64,000 nt of DNA from Ceratothoa steindachneri. Its lineage: Eukaryota; Arthropoda; Malacostraca; Isopoda; Cymothoidae. Every line of letters begins with the position of its first letter. Position 1 is the stretch's first letter. Positions 44,070 to 55,173 of this stretch are shown here, piece by piece. The translations under genes and the position numbers were made by a program. The stretch covers positions 620,001 through 684,000 of the forward strand of contig OZ018328.1 in the NCBI GenBank assembly GCA_963969495.1, given 5' to 3'. The notes beneath the pieces were generated by a model. The model was not told the DNA's origin, ran no database searches, and saw only the letters and a list, made by a program, of their open reading frames with translations.

Positions 44070-44137
44070 AAGATGAAGAAGAAGAAGAAGAAGAAGAAGA
44101 AGAAGAAGAAGAAGAAGAAGAAGAAGAAGAAGAAGAA
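44070..44137. repeat. (GAA)n microsatellite
   Basis: About 21 AAG units at the 5' side of the truncated C1-family copy. Confidence 0.95.
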
Positions 44138-44640
44138 AAGGGTGTTCAGGGTGTTAAAATAAAGAGTCTATAAAGGGGATTAAAAAAGGCGGTTAAGATT
44201 AGCAAATAAGGCCGTAGGCCACACCCCGCAGGGGTGCCTGTGTAAACAAGCTCTTCCTGTTAAGAAAGAGAACAGCGGCTTGTTGTATTATAAAGGAATT
44301 ATTAGAAATAACTTTGATAACAAATTTAAATGACAACCGAACTAAAAGAAAAAATCTTATTCAAAAATCTCGTTCTTAGAATATAGGGTTATGGATAAAA
44401 TGCTGAAGTTCAGAAATAAATATAAGTATCGAATTTTTCTGAATTTTTCAAAACTAAAAGAATTACAAATGGTGAAGTTCAGAAAATTTATTAAAATTTG
44501 GACATGGAAATTATTAGAGCACATATAGATGGAGAAATAAAAGAATCATGATAAGCCGTAGGACACAGACCGAAAGTCTGCCAGCGAAGCGCAAGCTCCT
44601 CCTGTAAGGAAGAGTGGCAAAGCTGCTCCTCTTGTTGAAT
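44138..44640. repeat. Repeat B copy 3 and a cluster of perfect short hairpins
   Basis: Hairpins: GGCC-GTA-GGCC (44210-44220), CACCCC-GCA-GGGGTG (44222-44236) and CAGAC-CGAAA-GTCTG (44566-44580). Each is followed by similar AAGCTC(C)TTCCTG-type sequence, so the region looks like two diverged copies of a unit of about 350 bp. No coding capacity. Confidence 0.6.
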
Positions 44641-44819
44641 AATAATTTAATTTTTGTGCAATTTTATTTATGAGCCTTTATTACCCCATAGATCTTCATT
44701 TTTACCTCATTTTGGGTAATTTACCCCGGTTCGCTGACCTCTGGTCTAAGGTTTGAGGTTGGGCAGCTACCAAATCCAAGTGGATTCTAAATGGCAGCGC
44801 AAATAGAACGAGGCAAATT
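44641..44819. other. Short spacer
   Basis: AT-rich, no gene recognised. Confidence 0.35.
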
Positions 44820-46170
44820 AGTTAGAAAAGAGGGAGAAGACCATTATGTGATAATTCTTTTACAGAAAATAAAGGTTTAAAAGATTTCCTGCCAGAAGGA
44901 TATGAGAGCGAGACAGGCGAGGGATTGTTTAATGGGTCCCCGGGAACCAGGGCGACCGGAAAGTGGCGAAATGAGGGCTTCAAATAGATGGGCGACTGAT
45001 TGGTCCCCAACACAAAAACGACCGCAAGGGCTGATTGGACCATTAGCCGAAATAAGATGACCGTAGGTAAGTCTAATGTGGCCAATGCAAACGCGGCAAA
45101 GGGCCACTTCTAAGGACCGTAGTCTCCGAAGTCTTGAACAAACTTTTTTATTTTATATAATTTTAATGATGAACATCCATCCCATTTGTCTTGCCACAAC
45201 TGAAAATATATTTTCTTATAGAGGGAAAGAAATCTCTATAAGGTAGAGCAGAGTTATCCGTGGACACAGAATAGGGTGAATGGGGCAGCTGATCGACCCT
45301 CTCGTTGCCCAGGACCCCAGTGACCAACAAAATAGAACTCGATGTCGGGACGCTTTCTGGTCCAGTCAGCTGCAGATTTCTGTCAATAAGGGAGGGGAAG
45401 CATTAAAGGAGCAAATTGCCTATAAAACACACATAGAGTCTGAGATAATGACGAAATCTTTAAAAATGTAAAATTTGAATTCATCTAAAAGCTAAAAGAA
45501 TGGCTGAAAGTTCAGCGGTAAAAGTAGAAGCTGCCAGCGGCAAAGACAAAGGTACCTTCTCTCCTGAGTAGGGGACTGCGGCACTCACGCCACGGTCTGA
45601 CTTGGAATCATCCGTGAATATCGAACAGTGTTGTATATATGAGGTCGCATGCTCTAGGAACAGGCTCTTAAGGAAGCAATGTTACACGAACGACTTCTAG
45701 GGGCTCCAGATGCTGGTACAAACTGTGGGACGTGGAGCACGCCAACTAGGGGTCAGCGACGGCGGAAGGACAAGGACCTTTAGAGGACCCAGGTTAGAGA
45801 GATGATCTCCTATCCGGAGGTTTAAGTGGCGGGGTAAAGACGGCAACCTATCGAATGCTACCATTGACTCGGCAGCATACAGGCATATGTAAACCTCTGA
45901 TACAGGGGCCTGCTGCACACGACAGAGGTATCCGCATACATATCTGGAGCCGATAATAGGGCAAGGGAAGCACCCCACTCTCAAAGTAGATGCTGTTGAC
46001 GGGAGAAGTGCGGAAGGCGCCATTGGAGACGAACTTTGAGGTTTTTAATGAGGTTTAGCATTTTAAGGGCCGAGGAGAAAACCTGGCACCCATAGTCCAA
46101 TATACGAGGGCAGTGTAGATTGGCCACAGTGTTTAACGATCATTGCCCCATGACGTGCGGGAGAGAACTT
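44820..46170 (-). pseudogene. H3: RNase H LINE 3' half (RT thumb, RNase H, Cys/His tail)
   Basis: Minus strand. RT thumb near 45690-46160: ILDYGCQVFSSALKMLN and a frame of GAFRTSPVNSIYFESGVLPL that matches TGAFRTSPIESLL in H1. RNase H at about 45230-45640: TDDSKSDRGVSAAVPYSGE, STFTAELSAI and, further on, VLGNERVDQLP. C-terminal region at 44820-45107: IGHIRLTYGHLIS and the Cys/His pair. Many frame changes and stops. It ends at about 46170 against the 5' terminus of H4, which runs the other way. Confidence 0.82.
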
Positions 46171-46180
46171 TTAAAATATT

Positions 46181-48165
46181 TACCCCGTAAGGGGCACGGC
46201 AATTTGCCTTCCTCGCCGTCGTGCTTCTTCTCCTTTCTGACACCCTGTCTCCTTACCCTGCTTCTTGACTTTCCCTACAACTCCTCCCACAACTTTCTCT
46301 GACCATCTCTAATTTCACAGGATCGATGCCAACCAGTTTCCTTTCACCCAACCATCCAGGGTTGGAGCTGAGGGGGAAGGTTGACAACGCCTCCTCACTC
46401 CTGAGCTCCCGTTAGGGTGGTGGTAACAACCTGCTTCATCCCCACCCTCATCTTACTCACGTACCCTTTCTTTATTTCCGCAGACGAATAATTTTACGCC
46501 CAGCCCAAGATGGAGTCACCATGCTGATGGACTGCCTGGTCAGTGGGCAGGAGGTGTGGCCTTAAATGGGTGCCCTCGCAGAGCGTGCTACTGCGGCGGG
46601 GAATTCCCGTTTGCATCCATCAAATAATAACGGTCCCATGCCCATCATTGAAAACTTTCAAAACTTCTTGATCACTCAACCCTTGCTGCCACACTGGATA
46701 CGATCATGGTCTTATCTTCGGACCAGGCGATTTCGAGGCCTACACGACAGCCTCTCTCTCGCCAGCAATCAAACGGAAATCGTCGCAGCAACAACTTCGA
46801 GGTCGCCCCCTCGCAATATCAACTCACCTTTATAGTGCTCAAGACCACCTCAACCTTATCCGAAAACCGACGACAAACCTACATAGCATCCTAGTTCCCT
46901 TTGCTTGGTCTTGCTATATATATTTACGTGTTTCGGAAAAACAAAAGGTCTGTGACTAACACACGTTCTACACCTTAAAATAAATGTTACCTAAATCTGC
47001 CCCTGACTCCTCAATTGCTGACTCACGTTTGGATAATAGTCCGCGCTATCACTGAGTCATTTTCCAACGCCTGCTTAGCCTACGATCCCTTAGCCACCAA
47101 TCGCCACCAAACCTTTTAACCTTCGCTCGTGATGTATCCACAGATAATGGATTGACCCTATCTGAACACGCCTGGACTAAAAAGGCTGAACCATACTCCC
47201 GCCCCTTTGCTTAACTCAAAGTTAACGTTCCAACCTATTTACCTTCTCTCTGACATGGAATATCTGCAGCCTCTGGGCCAATGGCTCGCTGCAGGCCATC
47301 TTAAACCAGTTTTTGCTTAAGTGTTTTGTCTCAATGAAACAAAGCTCCTAGACCCCTCATACCTTTCTCCTACCGCCTACACCCAGGTCAACCTTCTATA
47401 ACCCTAATCCATGGCAACCTCCTCCTAGTCCGCACGGATATACCATTTACCACCATCCCACTACGTACAAACCTTAACGCCCTTGCTGTGCACCTTTATC
47501 GATATACACTATTAACAGTGTGTTCAATATACCTACCACCTTCCAAGTCAATCACCTTTCCCTCACTGTAAGACTAGACGTAGTCTTACAACAAGATCTA
47601 CAAGTTCTCAAAGACGAAGCCACTACCCATTACCATCTCCAGACAGACTCCTTTACCACATAGATCTCTGTCTGTGCTCAGCTGACTTCCCGCCCAATCA
47701 CTTCTTGAGAGTATTTGATGATCTACTTCCCCATCTCTCCAAGACCGTATTGGGCCTATCAGAAAGCTGACTGGGAAGCTTTTGTAACGTGGCCCTCTTC
47801 CATAACTGTCTCTCCTGAAACAACATAGGGTACATTCCGCTTGAAAAAAAGCTTGTGGAGCCTTTTTCAGCAACAGCCCACAAACATGTTCCGATCTAGA
47901 ACGTGTCCGACTCAAACCATCGGTCGCCTTGTGGAACAAAGAGTGTAGCACCGCTGAGATCGAACGAAATAGGCGCCATCGCACTTTTCGAGATAATCCC
48001 CGCACGCCTTCTTATATTAACTGTAAAAGACGATGCGCCCTCATCCGCCGGACCTTTCACCACGCAAAGCTTCACTCCTGGATTCAATATACCTTCTCCA
48101 TCTCATTCCGCATTACTTTAGCCAAGGTCTGGCGAAGAATACATCAAATCTGCGGCTCCTCACGA
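46181..48165 (+). pseudogene. H4: RNase H LINE 5' half in opposite orientation (5' UTR, endonuclease, linker)
   Basis: Starts with the family 5' terminus (GGGGCACGGCAATTTGCC at about 46193-46210) and follows the H1 5' UTR for about 500 bp. ORF1 is mostly deleted. Endonuclease: WNICSLWANGSLQAILNQF (47240-47300), LNETKLLDPSYLSP, LVRTDIPFTTIPLRTNLNAL, VCSIYLPPSKSI, and a decayed HYHLQTDSFTT region. The linker has WWNKECSTAEIERNRRHRTF and AKVWRRIHQICG (47925-48155). Sequence then stops at an inverted-repeat junction. Stops and frameshifts throughout. Confidence 0.82.
46755..46935 (+). repeat. Segment repeated at 63090-63250
   Basis: TCAAACGGAAATCGTCG, GAGGTCGCCCCCTCGCAATAT and CTATATAT.TTTACGTGT are shared, in order, with 63107-63253. 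It belongs to the 5' region of H4 and reveals a further H-family fragment upstream of H6. Confidence 0.7.
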
Positions 48166-48196
48166 CACCCCGACCTCCCCATCCTCCGTCGTGAGG
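48158..48196. repeat. Inverted repeat at the H4/H5 junction
   Basis: CCTCACGAC (48158-48166) and GTCGTGAGG (48188-48196) form a perfect 9 bp stem around a 21 nt loop, exactly where plus-strand H4 meets minus-strand H5. Confidence 0.8.
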
Positions 48197-49914
48197 ACAA
48201 TAGTAAAGAGGTCACTCCCATGGAGGTCATCAAGGGCTGAGCATCGAAAATCAGTAAGGTAATCTAGGGAACAGAGAGACAGGTCAACACAACTAAAAGA
48301 ATCCGTCTGGCCATGGTAAGAGGTAAAATCGCCAATAATTAAAACGCAAAGAAAGTCAGATAATAAAAGAGACTCTAAAACACTGCCTTGGTCATATAGA
48401 CTGATGTCACCCTAAAATAGGTGACGGCCATTAAAATCTCCGAGCAAAAAAAAAACGGGGAAGGCAACTGATCTACAGGTTCTAAAAGGTCGGGTCTTGA
48501 CAATGGTAAAGGAGATGGGAGGTAAATAGAGCAAACAGTAAAAAAACCTTGTAAGAAAAGCTCTCACGGTAACAGCTTGGAGGGTAGTGCGAAGAGGGAG
48601 TGGAGATACATTGTGGGATTACGAAACCATAACTGACACCCCACCATGACATGAGACGAGCTCCTGACAGGAGCAATAGAGTTAAAAATACGAAAACTAG
48701 GTGCCACCGGAAAAGGCCGTCTACCCAGTTTGTTCTGAAGACAAATAACAGCTAGATGGACAGTCATTAAAAGAAGAAAACCTCGACAATTCCATTGTAA
48801 AATGGAGGATATTATGTGGGACGGTTAGATACAACAGTAGATACATATCTTTTTCTCCTTTGTAGCTGATGTTATGTTTAACGTGCATCCCAAAGAGCTT
48901 GGGGGATGAAGAGAAAAATTTAAAGATCCTGGTATAGCAGGGGAGCAGATCCTGGAAGGAGCAGTAACAACGGAAATTTCCGATGGTTCGAGGAACGGAC
49001 CACGGCCCCTCCCTGTAATTGGGGTGCACAGCCAGGCGTAAACGGAAGATTGAGAAGCGTTTTTCGGACGGTAGATCCCGATTCATGGGTCGAGGCACTT
49101 TCGATATCTGAGAGGTTGATCCAACAACCGCTACTGGGGATGTTGGAATATCATCGGCTTCCATTGGATCATGAGTAGAATGGTGAGTAAATGGAGCAGG
49201 CGATCTGGGCAAAGTACGAGGCACTGGGGGGATTTATGCTATCGTTTGGACCGTTAAGGGGTCTCTGTCCTGTGAAGGGCGGGACAGGCTTAGAACAGAG
49301 AATATTCAGCAACAGGAGAAGAGTCCATTTAAGATTCTCGAGGCTCAGCCGAGTCAGATCCAGAGGCTGCCTGCTTATTGGTGGACGATGACGCAGGTGA
49401 GGATTTCTTCCCCTTACCACGGGATTTTGGGTCCCGGGGCCGGGTAAAATAACCTTTACTCGTAGATATAGAAGATTTTTCATATAACGTCTGATGTCTT
49501 CAAATGTCTCACCTTAAGTGTCGGTCCTGGCTAGACCTGCCGGAGAGAGGGGAGCAACATTAGGTATCTCGGTGTGAAAGCGATACTTCCACGAGATATC
49601 GTGAATGCTTCTGACACTAACGGTAGATGCGCGATGAGATGCTTCAGACGTGTAGGGACTCGATCGTCAGGTCGGTTTCGTCCAGCGTCACGTAAATCGT
49701 CTCAGAAGAGACGGCCAAGAGGTGAAGTTTGTGTTTAAGCCCAGCGGCGAGCCTCTCTTACTTCCAGAGGCACAGAGTCGTGCAAAGCGAGGATCTCCTT
49801 TCCTTTTTATATAAGAATATTGGGCAGATTTTGCGCAGCAAAGTGGGCACCACCGCAATTGACACAGCACTGTATTTTGGTACATTCAGGGTCCTGTTAA
49901 TCAGAATTACAATT
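48170..49914 (-). pseudogene. H5, downstream part: gag knuckles, ORF1 end, endonuclease
   Basis: Minus strand. CVNCGGAHFAAQN (about 49815-49860) is the last gag knuckle, preceded by a partial CVNC knuckle at the hAT edge. ORF1 continues to about 49170. Endonuclease: a frame of HLAVICLQNKLGRRPF (48700-48770), a decayed VCSIYLP equivalent, FLLGDFNGRHLF (48410-48445), SFSCVDLSLCSLDYLTDF and DDLHGSDLFTIV (48185-48225, the SDH box as SDL). It ends at the inverted repeat. The gag N-terminal part continues beyond the hAT insertion at 59070-59470. Confidence 0.82.
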
Positions 49915-49922
49915 CACACAGG
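49915..49922. repeat. hAT target-site duplication, left copy
   Basis: CACACAGG immediately before the hAT terminus CAGTGG; the right copy at 59062-59069 is TACACAGG (7 of 8 identical). 8 bp is the canonical hAT duplication length. Confidence 0.85.
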
Positions 49923-50281
49923 CAGTGGCTGTCTTCCTATGGGCGGTCGCCCAGGGCGGCACTTGTGAGGGGGTGGCATTGCCGCCCCCTCAGAAACGTT
50001 TTTTAATAATTAAAATATGTCTTTCATGATTTCCCTTTAACCAACGATCTGACAACTTTAAATTTTCTAATTATCTAAAATTTTCATTCGAGTTGCAATT
50101 CATCCCATTTTTGACGGCGGTGAGTTTTAAACCGTCTAAATAATTAATTTATTTTATTTTTGTGGTGTTTTTTTAATTGAGCATGAAGTATTGAATTTAT
50201 TTGTGTCATTGGAAACCGAAATTGTGCGATATTTGCGGAAAGACCTGTATTTTAGGCTATGCTCGCTAAACTAAGGGAAGC

Positions 50282-50385
<104 letters not shown>

Positions 50386-50432
50386 AGCTCATATAGTAAG
50401 AATAGTATTGTATCATATGTTATTTATTACAG

Positions 50433-53400
50433 AGAACAATTCTTAACAATAAACCATCAAGGCCTGAGAAACGCAAATTGATAAGAAAAGGTCTAAGCTA
50501 TCAGATGTTCAATGTAGAAAAAAGAGGAAAGAAGAAGCGGAGAAACGAGCAAAAGATGAAGGTATGGAACTTTGTCAGTACTTCTCACTGCTATTTTGTG
50601 ATCATACATCTTTCTGGGATAATTGAAGTGCACTGATGTATTTAGCCTAAGCCCTAATTTGCCTAGTTTCTTAGGAAAATGTTTAGTAACTTGTGCTCAA
50701 TAAGTTAAATATTGTTTTGGCAAACTCATGCATTGATCACTTATGTTTTTTTCCTGATTGCAGGGGCCCTTTTGAAATAATTTAAAACCTCTGCCACTAG
50801 CCAGGATGGTAAGGTGTCTACTTCTGCAGCCACACAAGCCTCTCCAGAAATGGTTTTGGAGGCTTCGGACCTGGCTGGAGAACCATCTACTTCTACAGCC
50901 TCAAATAGACCTGTGTCTCCACAAATGCAGTCAGATCCAGCGGATGAAGACCTATTCGCTTCCACTGCTTCTCATCAGGTTTCTTTAGGTGAGTTATTTA
51001 TTTATTTATTTATTTATCTTTTTGCACATAGGATGGTAAATAATAATTTAAAATAATAAATTATGTATTTCAAATATTAAGCAGTAAATTATTTATTAGT
51101 GTGTGTGTGTGTAAACAATTTTGTAAACAGTTATGAATTATAATGTTATTATCACTGATTCACTGGGGTTACCCGATGATTGTGGTGTCTCATGAGTCAC
51201 AACCATCATTCCATAACACCACCACCATAACACATGCTGTGAATATTGTGTTTTCTAACTTAGATGTGCATATTAATTTATATTTCTCTTGCTCTTTCCA
51301 TTAGAACTGCCTGGAGCTGAACTGACTACCAATGATGAGCCTCTGTCCACTTCTGACAGACAGAATTAGGACACAATTGACTTCCAGAGGACCAACTCAA
51401 GTATCATCTGACTTTGTATTGCCCCAAAACGACAGGGATGGAAGAAGTTGCCACCATCATTATTTCAGGAAGTCGTTGATTAGTGGTGAGAATATAACCA
51501 GAAGTTGGCTGGTCTATTCATCAGAAATCTACAGCCTCTTCTGTTTCTGTTTCACATTATTTTGCAAGAGAGAGATACATTTAACAAGAATGGGACTTTC
51601 AGATTGGAAGCATGCAGGCTCATTGCTCACATCACACGAAAGCAGTCCAGAACACCTAAAATCTATGAAAACGTGGAAAGAGCTGGCAGTGAGGATGAAA
51701 AGAAGGGAGACCATTGACAAGCAGGAGATGGCACTTCGGGAGGCTGAGATATCAAGATGGAAAGCAGTGCTAACAGGTCTTCTTGCTATTGTGCATTCTC
51801 TGGCAGTTAGGAATTTGGCAATAAGGGGACACACAGGAAAGTTATTCTCACCATCAAATGGCAATTTTTTTAAAGAAGTTGAGCTTATGACCCAATAATG
51901 CAAGAGCACATTAACCGTGTCCAACAAGGGACCTCCAGTTATACCAGCTACTTTGGCCACCACATACAAAACAAGCTCATTGATTTGTTGAGCAGCAAGA
52001 CCATTTCTGCTATGGTGACTGACATCAAACAATCTAAGTTCTTCTCAATAATTCTAGATTGCACTACAGACATCAGCCACACTGAACAGTTGTCAGTTGT
52101 GATTCAGGCAGTATCACTTGAGGGGAAGCCCCATATCATGGAACATTTCATGGGGTTCTTGGAGGCAGAAAAGTCCACTGGTCAGCATTTGGAATCTATG
52201 ATTTTGAAGAGACTGGATGAGTTAGAAATTCCTTTCATGGACTGTAGAGGAAAATCATATGACAATGGGGCTAACACGAAGGAAAAAAACGAGGGTGTTC
52301 AATCCAGGCTACTTGAAATGAATCCCAGAGTTCTGTTTGTTCTATGTGGGGCTCATTCTCTGAATTTGCTTGTATCCGATGCTACCAAGGGATCTATTGA
52401 TGCCACAAGTTACTTTATCATCTTGCAGAAGCTTTATAACTTGTTTTCAGCCTCCACACAACGATTGGCCATTTTGAAAAAACACGTGAATATCACCTTG
52501 AAGATGTAGTCTGACACAAGATGCGAGAGCCAGATCAAGAGTGTGGAGCCCCTAAGATATCAAGCAGCTGGAGTGAGATATGCACTGATGGAGGTGAGAG
52601 ATCACATCAAAGATTCTGCAATAAAGATTGAGGCCCAATCTCTAGCAGAGGAAGTTGGATCATACCGCTTCGCCATTTGTTCAGTTGTGTGGTACGACCT
52701 GTTGTGCCAAATTCAGCATGTGAACAAGCAGATGCAATCTTGAAACATGCAAGTTGATGTTGCAGTAAATCTCCTAAAGAAGACATAGAGAGCTCTCTAT
52801 GATTACATGGCAACAGGTTTTGTTGCTGCACAGATGGCAGCCAAAGATATCTATAAACAAATGCATGTAGAGGCTGTGTTAAAACATAAACGGCTGAGGT
52901 CTACAAAGCGGTAATTCTCCTATGAAGCATGTGATGAGCCCTTAAATAATGCTTGAAGAAGTTGGAGGTGACATTCTTCAATGCAGTCGTTGATGCTGCA
53001 ATGTCAGCCATTCAGGGAAGATTTTTTACCTTAGAAAATGCGGGAGAGAAGTTTGGAGTGCTGACTAATTTCCCTAATCTCACATTTGAGGAGCTGACAA
53101 AACAATGTGAGAACCTTAGCACTACACTACAGTTTAAGAGTCATTCTCACTTGAATGGTAGAGAGCTTGTACAGCAGCTGAAAAACTTGCCAGACATGCC
53201 ATTAAAAACAGTCTTTGCTTGAGAAATTAACATTTATCCACGGAAGGGAGCTCTCTGAAATATATCCAAATTTGTGGACTGCTCTCAGGATTGGTATTAT
53301 TCTTCCAGTCACTGTTGCTGAAGCAGAGAGGAGCTTTTCGAAATTGAAACTTATCACAGGAACGCCTCACTGGTCTGGCCACCATCAACATAAATTACAC

Positions 53401-53478
53401 AGTTGCTGAGAAGATTTCATATGATGAGCGAGTTCATGATTTTGCAGCTAGGAAAGTAAGAAAAGTCAGGATTTAGAT
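50433..53478 (+). pseudogene. hAT transposase (TTF-type zinc finger, ZMYM-like), intron-containing, broken
   Basis: Exon 1 (about 50433-50561) ends at a GTATGG donor; exon 2 (50764-50988) follows a pyrimidine tract and CAG and ends at GTGAGT; exon 3 starts at 51305 after TTAG. Joining keeps the frame. Exon 3 shows the TTF zinc finger (RGPTQV, GENITRSWLVYS, CFCFTLFC), the domain with SNGNFFKEVELM, SIILDCTTDISHTEQLSVV (catalytic Asp), CRGKSYDNGANTKEK and CGAHSLNLLVSDA, and the C-terminal dimerisation region (LYPNLW-like, LPVTVAEAERSFSKLKLI). A stop in exon 2 (ALLK*FK), others at 52507-52509, 52741 and 52787, and frameshifts near 51365, 51895 and 53370 make it inactive. Confidence 0.92.
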
Positions 53479-53619
53479 GGTAGTTGTGCTGTGGTGCAGT
53501 AGATTTTATTTATTATCTTCTATCAACTTTCTTATACTTTTATGATAAAACATTTATATAATTTACATTAAAATATTTTTTCTGTAGTTTATGTTAGTTG
53601 TGCAATTTCATTTGTATTA

Positions 53620-53624
53620 TTCCT
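53620..53624. repeat. LTR element target-site duplication, left copy
   Basis: TTCCT, identical to 58821-58825. 5 bp is usual for Ty3/gypsy integrases. Confidence 0.88.
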
Positions 53625-55173
53625 TGTCGTAGAATTCTCCTCCTTTTTGTTGTATTTTAAGAGTGCTAAGAGTGTCTAATATATATTTTGATATCTTGAT
53701 ATCTTAAAGAACAGAGCCGTTCCGAAACACGTAAGGATATATAAGAGAAACGCAAAATAATCCCAAAATAAACTTATATTTTAACTTTAACCATTGAATA
53801 CACAACATCTAAACATTAATAACAGCAATACTCTGAATATTATCCTAAACAAGAATTAAATAAATTAGTTTACTCGCAAAAATTAGTTAATTTATCTACG
53901 CACAACAATAATATAAGAATTAGGCTTACGGACTCATTTGGAGTTTAAAGGGCCTCAGAAATGTTATTGACTCACGACGCGTGCCGACTTGCCAGATGTA
54001 GCTGGGCGAAATCACATGGTTATTTTGGCGAGGGTGGCAGCTGGGGGGTCCACACGTTCTTCCGGGGGGGGGGGTTCTTCAAGGATGAGAACAATTACGG
54101 TGCTTTATGCAACACCTAGGCAGTCGTGGTCTCTCTGGCGAGAGTGAGTCGAACTTGGTTCTTAAATCAAGTTAACTTGGAGTGCAGTGTGACCACCGAG
54201 TAACGAGCTCGAGGAGGAGCTTTTCTCCTTCGTTACTTATTTCCTTATGGACGAGGACTGAACTCGGGGAGGGTCTTCTTCAAGGACGAGGATTGATGAA
54301 ACGGGGTTTCTCTGACGAGAATAAGTTACTTAAAGTTCGGTTTGGTAACCAAGGAACTAGATCGAGGATGAGCTTCTTCTTAGTTCCAGTCTTCTTCAAG
54401 GGCGAGTATAACGGAGGGGAGTTTCTCTGACGAGAATAAGTTGAACTTGGTTCCTCACAAAGTTAACTTGAGAGTTCGGTGTGGCCACCGAGTAACGGGC
54501 TTGAGGGAGCGCCTTTTCCTTCTTTTCTTAATTCCTCAAGGACGAGGAATACCCCTGGTGTTTAAGATGCACCAGGATATGAGGAGTCTCTCTGGCGAGA
54601 GTAAGTTGAACTTAACAAAGTTAACTTATCGTTTGGTTTGATAACCAGGGACTTAGCTCCAGGATGAGCTTCTTCTTAGCCCCTTAAGGTAGGTAGCCCT
54701 GCCTCTCTTGCAGGGTACACTACCTCTCCAGTCTCGGTAGTTCGGTTTGATCCGAAGACTTCGTCACCTAGAGACTGACGTATACTACCACGATTTTCCT
54801 TAGAGTTCCTCATTTATACCTCGTCACCCCACTGGGGGAGTGGTAAGGGGGGAAGGGGCTTGAGGACGGCCCCAGGAGAGTTCTTTTTCCAAACGGTTTT
54901 TCACACGAAGTCAAACATCGGCTCCTCTTTAGCCTTCGAGATTGTGAGAGACACGTCTCCAATTTCTTATTTGACGTGAAACTGTATCTCACTCTCCTGG
55001 GGGAGATCTTTCATTTTGACTTTTAAGGTCTTTCGTGGCACCAAAATAGGCAACGCTGCGGTTACGCAATGGACCCGCCGATGCCTGGGGCGGATGTCTT
55101 TGCGGTAACCGCTTTGTGACTGCCCCGCGAGTGAACGGGAGGGAGGGGGAGGGAAAGTGATGATTCCCCTACA
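53625..55173 (-). repeat. LTR, left copy (3' LTR)
   Basis: 1,549 bp, TG...CA on plus. It contains four diverged modules starting TCTCTGRCGAGARTRAGT at about 54131, 54308, 54421 and 54590, each followed by AAGTTAACTT and/or AACCA/CCACCGAGTAACG words. It differs from the right copy mainly by G-run lengths and a 25 bp block. Confidence 0.92.
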
